DNA of 64,000 bases. Origin: Rubrivivax gelatinosus (lineage in GTDB: Bacteria; Pseudomonadota; Gammaproteobacteria; Burkholderiales; Burkholderiaceae_C). The notes below the pieces were generated by a model. The model ran no database searches and was not told where the DNA came from. It worked only from the letters and a program-made list of their open reading frames with translations. Made by a program: the position numbers and the translations under genes. The stretch covers positions 1 to 64,000 of the forward strand of contig NZ_NRRU01000010.1 of the NCBI RefSeq assembly GCF_016583785.1, in the 5' to 3' direction. Positions 30,723 through 39,409 of this stretch are shown here, piece after piece. Within the stretch, counting starts at the first letter, position 1, and each line of letters starts with the position of its first letter.

Positions 30723-32495
30723 TCACAGGTCTTCGGACTTGAGCTGCATCTCGCTGATGCCCTTGCCCGCATGGACCATAGGCCACACGTTCTCGGTCGG
30801 GTCGGTGCGCACGTCGACGAAGACGGTGCGGTCCTTGAGCCGCATCGCCTCCTTCAGCGCGCCCTCGACGTCGGCCGGCCGGTCGACGCGGATGCCGACG
30901 TGGCCGTAGGCCTCGGCGAGCTTGACGAAGTCGGGCAGCGCGTCCATGTAGCTGTGCGAGTAGCGGCCGCCGTAGATCAGCTCCTGCCACTGCCGCACCA
31001 TGCCCAGGTAGCGGTTGTTCAGCGAGACGATCTTCACCGGCGTCTTGTACTGCAGGCAGGTCGACAGCTCCTGGATGCACATCTGGATCGAGCCTTCGCC
31101 GGTGATGCAGAAGACGTCCGACTCGGGCTTGGCGAGCTTGACGCCCATCGCGTACGGCAGGCCCACGCCCATCGTGCCCAGGCCGCCGGAGTTGATCCAG
31201 CGCCGCGGCTCCTCGAAACCGTAGAACTGCGCCGCCCACATCTGGTGCTGGCCGACGTCGGAGGTGATGTAGGCGTCGCGACCGCGCGTCAGGCGGGCCA
31301 GCGTCTGCACCACCATCTGCGGCTTGATCACGTCGTCGCTGGGCTCGTAGGCCAGGCACTCGAGCTTTCGCCACTCGTTGATCTGACCCCACCAGGACGA
31401 GATCGCGACCGTATCCGGGCGCGCATGCGACTCCTTGATCTGCGTGATCAGTTCCTGCAGCACGTCCTTGACGTCGCCGACGATCGGGATGTCCACGCGC
31501 ACGCGCTTGGAGATCGACGAGGGGTCGATGTCGACGTGGATGATCTTGCGCTCGACCTGGGCGAAGTGCGCCGGGTTGCCGATGACGCGGTCGTCGAAGC
31601 GGGCACCGACCGCCAGCAGCACGTCGCAGTGCTGCATCGTCATGTTGGCCTCGTAGGTGCCGTGCATGCCGAGCATGCCGAGGAACTTCGGGTCGCTGGC
31701 GGGGATGGAGCCGAGGCCCATCAGCGTGTTCGTGACCGGGAAGCCCAGCAGGTCGGCGAGCTGGCGCAGCTCCTGCGACGCCTCGCCGAGCACGACACCG
31801 CCGCCGGTGTAGATGTAGGGGCGCTTGGCCTGCAGCAGCAGCTGCACGGCCTTGCGGATCTGGCCGCTGTGGCCCTTGCGCACCGGGTTGTACGAGCGCA
31901 GCTCGATGGTCTGCGGGTACTGGAAGGCGGCCGTGTTCAGCGACACGTCCTTGGGCACGTCGACGACGACCGGACCGGGGCGGCCGGTGCGCGCGATGTG
32001 GAAGGCCTTCTTCATCGTCGAGGCCAGGTCGCGCACGTCCTTCACCAGGAAGTTGTGCTTGACGACCGGGCGCGTGATGCCGACGGTGTCGCACTCCTGG
32101 AAGGCGTCCATCCCGATCGCCGAGGTCGGCACCTGACCGGTGATGATGACCATCGGGATCGAGTCCATGTAGGCCGTCGCGATGCCGGTGACGGCATTCG
32201 TGACACCCGGGCCCGAGGTGACGAGCGCGACGCCGACGTTGCCGGTGGCGCGGGAATAGCCGTCGGCGGCATGCACCGCGGCCTGTTCGTGGCGTACCAG
32301 GACGTGCTGGATGCTGTCCTGCTTGTACAGCGCGTCGTAGATGTAGAGGACCGAGCCGCCCGGGTAGCCCCAGAGGTACTTGACCCCTTCGGCCTGCAGG
32401 CAACGGACCAGGATTTCAGCGCCGTTGAGCACGGCGGGAGGAGAAGACGGTTGTGCCGATGCGGCACGCTTGACTTCCGCGGCGGAGATGTCCAT
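30723..32495 (-). CDS. ilvB: Acetolactate synthase large (catalytic) subunit
   Basis: 590 residues. Thiamine-diphosphate enzyme: catalytic glutamate in LVRHEQAAVHAADGYSRATG, FAD-binding central domain, and ThDP motif ITGEGSIQMCIQELSTC...VKIVSLNNRYLG. It makes acetolactate from pyruvate, or acetohydroxybutyrate with 2-oxobutyrate. First gene of the ilv operon. The chosen ATG has a modest AAAGG site; a stronger AGGAGGAG precedes another ATG 37 bases upstream in a different frame. Confidence 0.97.
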   Translation of the reverse strand: MDISAAEVKRAASAQPSSPPAVLNGAEILVRCLQAEGVKYLWGYPGGSVLYIYDALYKQDSIQHVLVRHEQAAVHAADGYSRATGNVGVALVTSGPGVTNAVTGIATAYMDSIPMVIITGQVPTSAIGMDAFQECDTVGITRPVVKHNFLVKDVRDLASTMKKAFHIARTGRPGPVVVDVPKDVSLNTAAFQYPQTIELRSYNPVRKGHSGQIRKAVQLLLQAKRPYIYTGGGVVLGEASQELRQLADLLGFPVTNTLMGLGSIPASDPKFLGMLGMHGTYEANMTMQHCDVLLAVGARFDDRVIGNPAHFAQVERKIIHVDIDPSSISKRVRVDIPIVGDVKDVLQELITQIKESHARPDTVAISSWWGQINEWRKLECLAYEPSDDVIKPQMVVQTLARLTRGRDAYITSDVGQHQMWAAQFYGFEEPRRWINSGGLGTMGVGLPYAMGVKLAKPESDVFCITGEGSIQMCIQELSTCLQYKTPVKIVSLNNRYLGMVRQWQELIYGGRYSHSYMDALPDFVKLAEAYGHVGIRVDRPADVEGALKEAMRLKDRTVFVDVRTDPTENVWPMVHAGKGISEMQLKSEDL

Positions 32496-32532
32496 TTCCG
32501 AACCTTTGCGAATTTCTCTGACGAAAATCCAT
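32416..32532 (-). CDS. Short upstream ORF overlapping the ilvB start
   Basis: 38 codons beginning MDFRQRNSQRF, with the strongest ribosome site of the locus (AGGAGG, 7-base spacing). It overlaps the first 80 bases of ilvB in another frame. The product is basic and has no run of branched-chain residues, so it is not a classical attenuator peptide. It may regulate ilvB translation by coupling, or may not be translated. Confidence 0.25.
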   Translation of the reverse strand: MDFRQRNSQRFGNGHLRRGSQACRIGTTVFSSRRAQRR

Positions 32533-32642
32533 CGGTGCTCCTCCTCGCGCCCTCGTGAGGCGGACTTGGAACTGCGCGCGGTCTGAGAACTGGCGTCCGG
32601 GTCGGACGCCGAGCGAGACCCAAAAGAGCGTTGTGCGACCGA

Positions 32643-32710
32643 GGATTATGCACCGGGGGCGCGCGCCGCCCCGGCGCGGTGCCTGCGGGGCCTGGGCGCG
32701 TGCATAATCC
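32643..32710. promoter_or_regulatory. Mirrored -10 elements between ilvB and the sigma-factor operon
   Basis: GGATTATGCA at 32643-32652 and TGCATAATCC at 32701-32710 are exact reverse complements, each containing CATAAT pointing outwards. The left copy would serve ilvB (minus strand, about 145-base leader) and the right copy the sigma gene (plus strand, about 35-base leader). The 48 bases between are almost pure G/C, and no good -35 boxes were found. Confidence 0.5.
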
Positions 32711-32749
32711 GCCGCGCCCGAACCGGGCGCCGCCCGTTCCGCCCCCGCG

Positions 32750-33316
32750 TTGGCATCCGACAAAGAACTCTCCGACTTCCTGAAGAGCGTCGAACGACGC
32801 GCGTTCAAGCGCGCGGCGTTTGCCGTTCGTGACGAGGATGCCGCGCTGGACATCGTCCAGGACGCGATGATCCGGCTCGCCGAGAAGTATCCGGACCGGC
32901 CGGCGTCGGAATTCCCGATGCTGTTCCAGCGCATCCTGTCCAACGCGACGATGGACTGGTTCCGGCGCCGCAAGGTGCGCAACGCCGTCGTCCAGAACAT
33001 GTCGGACCTCGAAGGCGACGACGCCGACGGCGACTTCGACCTGCTCGAGACGCTGCAGGTTGCCGAGGACACGATGGGCACCGAAAGTGCCGCCGACGCG
33101 GTCTCGCGGGACCAGATCTTGCGTCATATCGAACACGAGGTGGCCGAACTGCCCGCCCGTCAACGCGAGGCCTTCCTGCTGCGTTACTGGGAGGAGTTCG
33201 ACGTGGCCGAGACCGCGGCGGTCATGGGGTGTTCGGAGGGCAGCGTCAAGACCCACTGCTCCCGTGCCGTGCACGCACTGGCCAAGGCCCTTCGGCTCAA
33301 GGGAATCGCGCCATGA
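32750..33316 (+). CDS. ECF-type RNA polymerase sigma factor
   Basis: 188 residues from a TTG start. Sigma region 2 has RRAFKRAAFAVRDEDAALDIVQDAMIRLAEKY and NATMDWFRRRKVRN; region 4 has ELPARQREAFLLRYWEEFDVAETAAVMGCSEGSVKTH, a clear helix-turn-helix. A variable acidic linker (DLEGDDADGDFD) lies between. The anti-sigma role may belong to the DUF3619 protein, whose start overlaps its stop by 4 bases. The regulon and inducing signal are unknown. The annotated start could be later, but no better ribosome site was seen. Confidence 0.92.
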   Translation: MASDKELSDFLKSVERRAFKRAAFAVRDEDAALDIVQDAMIRLAEKYPDRPASEFPMLFQRILSNATMDWFRRRKVRNAVVQNMSDLEGDDADGDFDLLETLQVAEDTMGTESAADAVSRDQILRHIEHEVAELPARQREAFLLRYWEEFDVAETAAVMGCSEGSVKTHCSRAVHALAKALRLKGIAP

Positions 33317-33735
33317 CCAAGTCCACTTTCACCGACGCCGACGTTCTGCGTGCGCGCTTTGCGGCACGCATCGCGTCCGCACTGACCGAGCGTGCGGATG
33401 AACTGCCGCACGACCTGAACGAACGCCTGCGCGTGGCCCGCGAGCAGGCGGTCGCCCGGGCGCGCCTGGTGCGGCGAGAGGCGACGGCCGACGCGATCGT
33501 CTTCGTCTCGGGCGGTGTCGCCGCCCGTACCGGCCCGCGCTGGTGGCAGCGGCTGGCGGTCGTGCTGCCGCTGCTGGTGCTCGTCGCCGGGCTGGCGCTG
33601 ATCCGCGAGCACAGCCTGCGCGAGCAGATCGTGGCCGCCGCCGACATCGACAGCGTGCTGCTGGCCGACGATCTGCCGCCGTCCGCCTACTCCGATCCCG
33701 GATTCGCCGAGTTCCTGAACACCCAGCAACCGTGA
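33313..33735 (+). CDS. DUF3619 family single-pass membrane protein, candidate anti-sigma factor
   Basis: 140 residues. The soluble N-terminal part is helical (RFAARIASALTERADELPHDLNERLRVAREQAVARA). One membrane helix at about 78-96 (LAVVLPLLVLVAGLAL) follows WWQRL, then a short C-terminal segment ending LPPSAYSDPGFAEFLNTQ, probably periplasmic. It matches DUF3619 by recollection. Location directly after an ECF sigma gene with a 4-base overlap, cytoplasmic helical head and single membrane span are the hallmarks of anti-sigma factors. That function is inferred. Confidence 0.8.
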   Translation: MTKSTFTDADVLRARFAARIASALTERADELPHDLNERLRVAREQAVARARLVRREATADAIVFVSGGVAARTGPRWWQRLAVVLPLLVLVAGLALIREHSLREQIVAAADIDSVLLADDLPPSAYSDPGFAEFLNTQQP

Positions 33736-34433
33736 TCCTGCGCCCGGTCGCCTTCGCCGCCCTGATCCTGTCGGCCGCGCTTGCCGCGTCTGTGCCCGCT
33801 CGGGCCGCCGAGTCAGGCCCCACCTGGAGCCAGCTGACGCCGGCGCAGAAGCAGGCGCTGGCGCCGCTGCAGAAGGACTGGCCGGCGATCGACCCGACCG
33901 GCAAGGACCGCTGGCTGACGGTGGCCGCGCGCTTCCCGAAGATGGGCGAGGCAGAGCGCAAGCGGGTGCAGGAACGCATGGGCGCCTGGACGCGGCTCAG
34001 CCCGAGCGAACGCGCCCAGGCACGGCTGCAGTTCCAGCAGGCGCGCCAGTACTCCGCCGAAGACCGCCAGGCCCGCTGGGAGGCCTACCAGGCGCTGCCC
34101 GACGACCAGCGCAAGAAGCTCGCCGAACGCGCCACCCCGAAACAACGGGCCGCATCGGGCCCGCGCGACGACGACGACGGCAAACCCAAGCGCAACATCG
34201 TCGCGCCGCTGCGCAAGCAGCAGGTGAAGGCGGTCGCGCCGGCGGTGATCCAGGCCGCGCCGGGCGCAACGACGACGCTGATGTCCTCGCCGCCGTCTTC
34301 GCCGGCCTACCACCAGTCCGGCATGCCGAAGATCATCGCGACCGACGGCTTCGTGAACCCGCAGACACTGCTGCCGCGGCGCGGCCCCCAGGGCGCTGCG
34401 GTACGCTCGCAGGCTGCTTCGGAACCGCGTTAG
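33732..34433 (+). CDS. DUF3106 family exported protein
   Basis: 233 residues from GTG overlapping the previous stop by 4 bases. Signal peptide (FAALILSAALAASVPARAA). The mature part has two or three DUF3106-type helical repeats built on W..L...QK.AL: WSQLTPAQKQALAPLQKDW, RFPKMGEAERKRVQERMGAW, YQALPDDQRKKL. A Lys/Arg/Ala-rich tail follows. The repeat pattern resembles periplasmic stress proteins of the CpxP/Spy kind only loosely. A periplasmic sensor or chaperone for the sigma/anti-sigma pair is a reasonable guess, not shown. Confidence 0.78.
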   Translation: MILRPVAFAALILSAALAASVPARAAESGPTWSQLTPAQKQALAPLQKDWPAIDPTGKDRWLTVAARFPKMGEAERKRVQERMGAWTRLSPSERAQARLQFQQARQYSAEDRQARWEAYQALPDDQRKKLAERATPKQRAASGPRDDDDGKPKRNIVAPLRKQQVKAVAPAVIQAAPGATTTLMSSPPSSPAYHQSGMPKIIATDGFVNPQTLLPRRGPQGAAVRSQAASEPR

Positions 34434-34442
34434 CCCCTTCGA

Positions 34443-34964
34443 ATGATTTCTCTGCCCCCCGCCACGGGTGATCACAGCACCCCGGCGCTGGTTCGCCGTG
34501 TCGCCTGCTTCGTCTACGAGGGCGTGCTGCTCTTCGGCATCGTGATGGCGGCCGGCATCGCCTATTCGCTCGCGACCGACCAGCGCAGCGCGCTGCAGGG
34601 CCAGCTCGGGCTGCAGCTCTTCGTCTTCGCCGTCTTCGGCCTGTACTTCGTCTGGTTCTGGACACGCACCGGCCAGACGCTGGCGATGCAGACCTGGCAC
34701 ATCCGCCTGGTGCAGCGCGACGGCCAGCCGGTGGCGCTGGCGCGCGCCGTCGCGCGCTACCTCGTCTGCTGGGTCTGGTTCCTGCCGTGGCTGGCCATCG
34801 CCCATGTCGCCGGCCTGCGCAGCAACGGCGCCGTCTTCGGCCTGCTGTGCGCCGGCATCGCCCTGTGGGCGCTGTTGTCGCGCCTGCACCCGGACCGCCA
34901 GTTCTGGCACGACGCGCTCTGCGGCACGCGGCTGATCACCTGGCGCGCCAAACCCAAGGACTGA
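34443..34964 (+). CDS. RDD family membrane protein
   Basis: 173 residues with three or four hydrophobic segments. The R-x-x-A-x-x-x-D-like RDD start appears as LVRRVACFVYEGVLLFGIVMAAG, and the family block TGQTLAMQTWHIRLVQRDG is clear, followed by LHPDRQFWHDALCGTRLI. The usual Asp pair of the RDD name is weak in the first helix. It is the fourth gene of the sigma-factor operon. Function is unknown; RDD proteins have been linked to ion transport in a few bacteria. Confidence 0.85.
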   Translation: MISLPPATGDHSTPALVRRVACFVYEGVLLFGIVMAAGIAYSLATDQRSALQGQLGLQLFVFAVFGLYFVWFWTRTGQTLAMQTWHIRLVQRDGQPVALARAVARYLVCWVWFLPWLAIAHVAGLRSNGAVFGLLCAGIALWALLSRLHPDRQFWHDALCGTRLITWRAKPKD

Positions 34965-34966
34965 AC

Positions 34967-35398
34967 ATGGCCGACAGCAGCCCGCCACCACCGCTGCAGC
35001 GCCCCGACGGCGCGAGCCGCGCGTCCAACCCACACAAAGGACGCACCGGCCTGGAACGCATCCGGCGCGCAGCCGGTTATTCCGCGGCCGGACTGGCGGC
35101 CGCTTTCCGTGGCGAGAGCGCCTTCCGCCAGGAGGTCTTCGCCGCCACGCTGATGCTGCCGGCGGCCTTCTGGATCGGCCGCGGCTGGGTCGAGATCTCG
35201 CTGCTGGCCGGCAGCGTGCTGCTGGTGCTGGTGGTCGAGCTGTTGAACTCGGCGATCGAAGCGGTCGTCGACCGCGTCGGTTTCGAACTGCACGAACTCT
35301 CCAAGCGCGCCAAGGACCTGGGCAGCGCCGCCGTCATGCTGTCGCTGCTGCTGGCAGGCGGCATCTGGATCGGGGCGCTCTGGCAGCGCCTGGCCTGA
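34967..35398 (+). CDS. dgkA: Diacylglycerol kinase (DgkA type)
   Basis: 143 residues. A 25-residue hydrophilic leader precedes the three-helix DgkA core: GLERIRRAAGYSAAGLAAAFRGESAFRQE, two hydrophobic spans, and the signature VVELLNSAIEAVVDRVG with the catalytic glutamate. It phosphorylates diacylglycerol in the inner membrane, recycling lipid. It starts 2 bases after the RDD gene stop, so it is probably read with the sigma-factor operon. Confidence 0.93.
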   Translation: MADSSPPPPLQRPDGASRASNPHKGRTGLERIRRAAGYSAAGLAAAFRGESAFRQEVFAATLMLPAAFWIGRGWVEISLLAGSVLLVLVVELLNSAIEAVVDRVGFELHELSKRAKDLGSAAVMLSLLLAGGIWIGALWQRLA

Positions 35399-35462
35399 GC
35401 TTCAGCCGACGGCCACTGGCCAGAGGACGACGTGACGGGCGGGCGCTGAGACAATCGGCGCG

Positions 35463-36062
35463 ATGAACGACACCGCGCCCCCGCCCTTCACCGTCTGCGT
35501 CTACTGCGGCTCGCGCCATGGGCGCAACACCGCCTACACCGAAGCCGCGCGTGCGCTCGGCCGCTCCATCGGCGGGCGCGGCTGGCAGCTCGTCTATGGC
35601 GGCGGCAAGGTCGGGCTGATGGGCGAAGTCGCCGACAGCGTGCTCGCCACTGGCGGCCGCGTCGTCGGCGTGATCCCCGAGTCGCTGATGCAGCGCGAGG
35701 TCGGGCACCGCGGCCTGAGCGAGCTGCACGTCGTGCCGACGATGCACAAACGCAAGCAGATGATGGCCGAACGCGCCGACGCCTTTGTCGCCCTGCCCGG
35801 CGGCATCGGCACGCTGGAGGAGCTGTTCGAGGTCTGGACCTGGCGCCAGCTCGGCTACCACGACCAGCCGGTCGGCCTGCTCAACGTCGACGGTTTCTAC
35901 GACGGCCTGCTCGCCTTCATGCAGAAGACCGTCGACGAGGGTTTTTTGTCGACGGCGCAGCAGGCGGTGCTGCAGGTCGGCTCCGACCCGGTGGCGCTGC
36001 TCGACCATCTGGCCGAACTGGCGCACCGCGCCGGCGGCCCGGATCACTTCGGCGGCATCTGA
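35463..36062 (+). CDS. LOG family protein (TIGR00730), nucleotide 5'-monophosphate phosphoribohydrolase
   Basis: 199 residues. Lysine-decarboxylase-like Rossmann fold: [11 protein letters not shown] near the start, [16 protein letters not shown], and the family motif [18 protein letters not shown] that carries the catalytic Arg/Glu. Homologues cleave ribose phosphate from cytokinin nucleotides or other AMP/IMP-type nucleotides. Despite older annotations, lysine decarboxylase activity is not expected. It converges on glnB, with a shared hairpin between them. Confidence 0.9.
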   Translation: MNDTAPPPFTVCVYCGSRHGRNTAYTEAARALGRSIGGRGWQLVYGGGKVGLMGEVADSVLATGGRVVGVIPESLMQREVGHRGLSELHVVPTMHKRKQMMAERADAFVALPGGIGTLEELFEVWTWRQLGYHDQPVGLLNVDGFYDGLLAFMQKTVDEGFLSTAQQAVLQVGSDPVALLDHLAELAHRAGGPDHFGGI

Positions 36063-36098
36063 GGCCCGGAGGGCTCGCCACCCGGGTGGCGGCGCCTG

Positions 36099-36128
36099 AA
36101 AACGACGCGGGGCGCCCAGGCGCCCCGC
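36099..36128 (-). terminator. Terminator after glnB, possibly bidirectional
   Basis: Stem GCGGGGCGCC / GGCGCCCCGC (36107-36116 with 36119-36128). On the minus strand it is followed by GTCGTTTT, giving an intrinsic terminator for glnB. The same stem lies 45 bases beyond the LOG-family gene on the plus strand. Confidence 0.65.
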
Positions 36129-36162
36129 GGTGTCTGCCCGGCCGCTGCGGCCGGGGCGCGTG

Positions 36163-36522
<360 letters not shown>

Positions 36523-36540
36523 CTATGGACTATCGGGAAT

Positions 36541-38199
36541 TTAAGCACGGAACTTCGACGTGATGGGATAACGCCAGTCGCGTCCGAACGCCCGATGGGT
36601 GATGCGGATGCCCACCGGCGACTGGCGCCGCTTGTACTCGTTGATCTTGATGAGCCGCGTGACCCGTTCGACGTCGGCGCGCTCGAAGCCGGCAGCGACG
36701 ATCTGCTCGACGCTCTGGTCCTCTTCCATGTAGCGCGCAAGGATCGCGTCCAGCACCTCGTAGGGCGGCAGGCTGTCCTGGTCGGTCTGGTCGGGGCGCA
36801 GTTCGGCCGAGGGCGGCCGCGTGATGATGCGCGGCGGGATCACCTCGGCGCCCTGGTCGTTGCGCCAGTTCGCGAGCCGGTAGACCAGCGTCTTGGCGAC
36901 GTCCTTGATGACCGCAAAACCACCCGCCATGTCGCCGTAGAGCGTGCAGTAGCCGGTCGCCATCTCGCTCTTGTTGCCGGTGGTCAGCACGATCGCGCCA
37001 GTCTTGTTGGACAGCGCCATCAGCAGCGTGCCGCGGATGCGCGCCTGCAGGTTCTCTTCGGTCGTGTCCTCGGCCAGGCCGGCGAACTGCGGCGAAAGCG
37101 CCGTGCGGAAGGCGTCGAACATCGGCGCGATGTCGATCTCGTCGTAGCGCACGCCCAGGCGTGCGGCCATGTCGCGTGCGTCGATCCAGGAGATGTCGGC
37201 GGTATAGGGTGAGGGCATCATCACCGCACGCACCTTGTCGGCACCGAGCGCGTCGACGGCGACGGCCAGCACCAGAGCCGAGTCGATGCCGCCGGACAGG
37301 CCGATGATCGCGCCCGGAAAACCGTTCTTGCCGAGGTAGTCGCGCACGCCGGTGACGAGTGCGCCCCAGGCCTGCGCCTCCAGGCCCGGGGCCTCGGCGA
37401 CCGGGCCGCGGGGCAGGCCGTCGGCGTCGATGTCGACCAGCAGCAAGTCTTCGGCGAAGGTGGCGGCACGCGCCGCGACCTCGCCAGCGGCGTCGAGCGC
37501 GAACGAGGCGCCGTCGAAAACGACCTCGTCCTGGCCGCCGACGAGGTGGGCAAACAGCAGCGGCAGGCCGACGTCGCGCGCACGTTCGGCCATGCGGGCC
37601 TGGCGCTCCTCGGCCTTGCCGAGGTGGAAGGGCGAGGCGTTGAGCACGCACAGCACCTGGGCCCCGGCTTCGCGCGCCAGGCGCGCCGGCTCGTCGAACC
37701 AGGCGTCCTCGCAGATCACGACGCCGAAACGCCGCCCGGCGCAGTCGAACACCAGCGGCCCGAGGCCGGCGTCGCGGCCGGAGACGAAATAGCGGCGTTC
37801 GTCGAAGACCTGGTAGTTGGGGAGTTCGCGCTTGCAGTAGCTCGCCTGCACCCGGCCCCCTGCCAGCAGCGAGGCCGCGTTGTAGCGCTGCTGCACCGTC
37901 ACCGACTTCGTCCTAATATCGCCGCGCTCGCCGAACTGGTGCGGGTGCCCGACCAGCAGATGCAGCCCTTCGCAGTCCCGCAAGTCCTCGGCCAGCGCCG
38001 CCAGCGTCTGGGCGCACGCCTGCATGAACGCCGGGCGCAGCAGCAGGTCTTCGGGTGGGTAGCCGGTCAGCGCCAGTTCGGGCGCGATGACCAGCGAAGC
38101 GCCCTGCGCATGGGCGCGGCGGGCGGCGTCGGCGATGCGACGGGCGTTGCCGGCGAGGTCGCCGACGGTGGCGTTGATCTGGGCCAGCGCGACTCTCAT
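36541..38199 (-). CDS. nadE: Glutamine-dependent NAD+ synthetase
   Basis: 552 residues, two domains. N-terminal nitrilase-type glutaminase has the triad Glu (APELALTGYPPEDLL), Lys (YCKRELPNY) and Cys (VVICEDAWF). C-terminal adenylating domain has the ATP P-loop IGLSGGIDSALVLA and the block TTGNKSEMATGYCTLYGDMAGGF split over residues 390-415. Converts nicotinate adenine dinucleotide to NAD+ with glutamine nitrogen. Immediately upstream of glnB in the same direction. Confidence 0.96.
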   Translation of the reverse strand: MRVALAQINATVGDLAGNARRIADAARRAHAQGASLVIAPELALTGYPPEDLLLRPAFMQACAQTLAALAEDLRDCEGLHLLVGHPHQFGERGDIRTKSVTVQQRYNAASLLAGGRVQASYCKRELPNYQVFDERRYFVSGRDAGLGPLVFDCAGRRFGVVICEDAWFDEPARLAREAGAQVLCVLNASPFHLGKAEERQARMAERARDVGLPLLFAHLVGGQDEVVFDGASFALDAAGEVAARAATFAEDLLLVDIDADGLPRGPVAEAPGLEAQAWGALVTGVRDYLGKNGFPGAIIGLSGGIDSALVLAVAVDALGADKVRAVMMPSPYTADISWIDARDMAARLGVRYDEIDIAPMFDAFRTALSPQFAGLAEDTTEENLQARIRGTLLMALSNKTGAIVLTTGNKSEMATGYCTLYGDMAGGFAVIKDVAKTLVYRLANWRNDQGAEVIPPRIITRPPSAELRPDQTDQDSLPPYEVLDAILARYMEEDQSVEQIVAAGFERADVERVTRLIKINEYKRRQSPVGIRITHRAFGRDWRYPITSKFRA

Positions 38200-38214
38200 C
38201 TACGGCTCCGCTGA

Positions 38215-39399
38215 ATGTCACGAGGGCTCACGGGACACGATTATCACATCGGGGTCGAGACCGATCCGCGGCGGCTGGATGCGCGCGCCTGGAATGCGCT
38301 GCTCGACAGCCAGCCGGCGCCGACCCCGTTCCTGCGCCTCGAGTACCTGGCCGCGCTGCACGCATCGGCCAGTGCGGTGCCGGACACCGGCTGGGGGGCG
38401 CAGTTCCTGACCGTGCACCGCGGCGCCGAACTCGTCGCCGCCGCGCCGCTGTATGTGAAGAGCCATTCCTACGGCGAATACGTCTTCGACTGGGCCTGGG
38501 CCGACGCCTACCGCCGCCACGGCCTGGCCTACTACCCCAAGCTGCTCGGCGCGGTGCCGTTCACGCCGGTGCCGGGCACGCGGCTGCTGGCGTGCGACGA
38601 CGCCGGGCGCGACCTGCTGGTCGCCGCGATGCGCCAGCTCGCGCTCGACGCCGGGCTGTCGTCGGCGCACGTGCTCTTCGTCGACGACACCGACCGCGCC
38701 GCGTTCGAACGCGCCGGCTGGATGCTGCGCGAGAACCTGCAGTTCCACTGGACGCAGGACCGGGAACGGCCGGTGGCCGACTTCGACGAGCTGCTGGCAC
38801 GGCTGCAGCGCGAGAAACGCAAGAAGATCCAGCAGGAGCGGCGCCGGGTCGCCGAACTCGGCGTCGAGTTCACGGCGCACGAGGGCGAGGCGATAGACGC
38901 CGGGCTCTGGGATTTCTTCCACCGCTGCTACACGCTGACCTACGCGGCGCACCACTCGACGCCCTATCTCACACGCGACTTCTTCGCCCGCATGCAATCG
39001 ACGATGGCGCAGAACTGGCTGCTGTTCGTCGGCCGGCGCGAGGGCCGGCCGGTGGCGGCGTCGCTGATCGCGATCGACCGCGAGCGCGGCAGCGCCTGGG
39101 GGCGCTACTGGGGCTGCGTCGAGCCGCTGCCCTTCGTGCACTTCGAAGCCTGCTACTACCAGCCGCTGGCCTGGTGCCTACGCGAAGGTTTCCTGCGTTT
39201 CGAGGGCGGCGCCCAGGGTGAACACAAGATGGCGCGCGGCCTGCTGCCGGTACGCACGAGTTCGGCGCACTGGCTGCGCGACGAACGTTTTGCCGGCGCG
39301 GTGGCCGAGTTCCTCGCCCGCGAGGGCGAAGGCGTCGAGGCCTGGGCGGACGAACTGCGCGAGCGCAGCCCGTTCAAGCGCGACGCCGCGACCGGCTGA
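38215..39399 (+). CDS. DUF482/FemAB-like GNAT acyltransferase
   Basis: 394 residues, soluble. Family blocks of DUF482 (peptidogalycan biosynthesis-type, GNAT superfamily) are seen: TPFLRLEYLAALHASA, LYVKSHSYGEYVFDWAWADAY, YYPKLLGAVPFTPVPGTRLL, REKRKKIQQERRRV, YWGCVEPLPFVHFEACYYQP, RFEGGAQGEHKMARGLLPV. Members carry a double GNAT/FemAB-like fold; the substrate is unknown. It diverges from nadE with a 15-base gap, so the promoter must overlap the coding sequence of a neighbour. Confidence 0.85.
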   Translation: MSRGLTGHDYHIGVETDPRRLDARAWNALLDSQPAPTPFLRLEYLAALHASASAVPDTGWGAQFLTVHRGAELVAAAPLYVKSHSYGEYVFDWAWADAYRRHGLAYYPKLLGAVPFTPVPGTRLLACDDAGRDLLVAAMRQLALDAGLSSAHVLFVDDTDRAAFERAGWMLRENLQFHWTQDRERPVADFDELLARLQREKRKKIQQERRRVAELGVEFTAHEGEAIDAGLWDFFHRCYTLTYAAHHSTPYLTRDFFARMQSTMAQNWLLFVGRREGRPVAASLIAIDRERGSAWGRYWGCVEPLPFVHFEACYYQPLAWCLREGFLRFEGGAQGEHKMARGLLPVRTSSAHWLRDERFAGAVAEFLAREGEGVEAWADELRERSPFKRDAATG

Positions 39400-39409
39400 A
39401 CGCGGCCGA

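Noticed and set aside
32496-32749. Branched-chain leader peptide for ilvB
   Set aside because: No short frame with runs of Leu, Val or Ile followed by a terminator hairpin was found; only an Arg-rich upstream ORF exists.
35463-36062. Lysine decarboxylase
   Set aside because: The PGGxGTxxE motif assigns it to the LOG phosphoribohydrolase family; the old decarboxylase label has no support.
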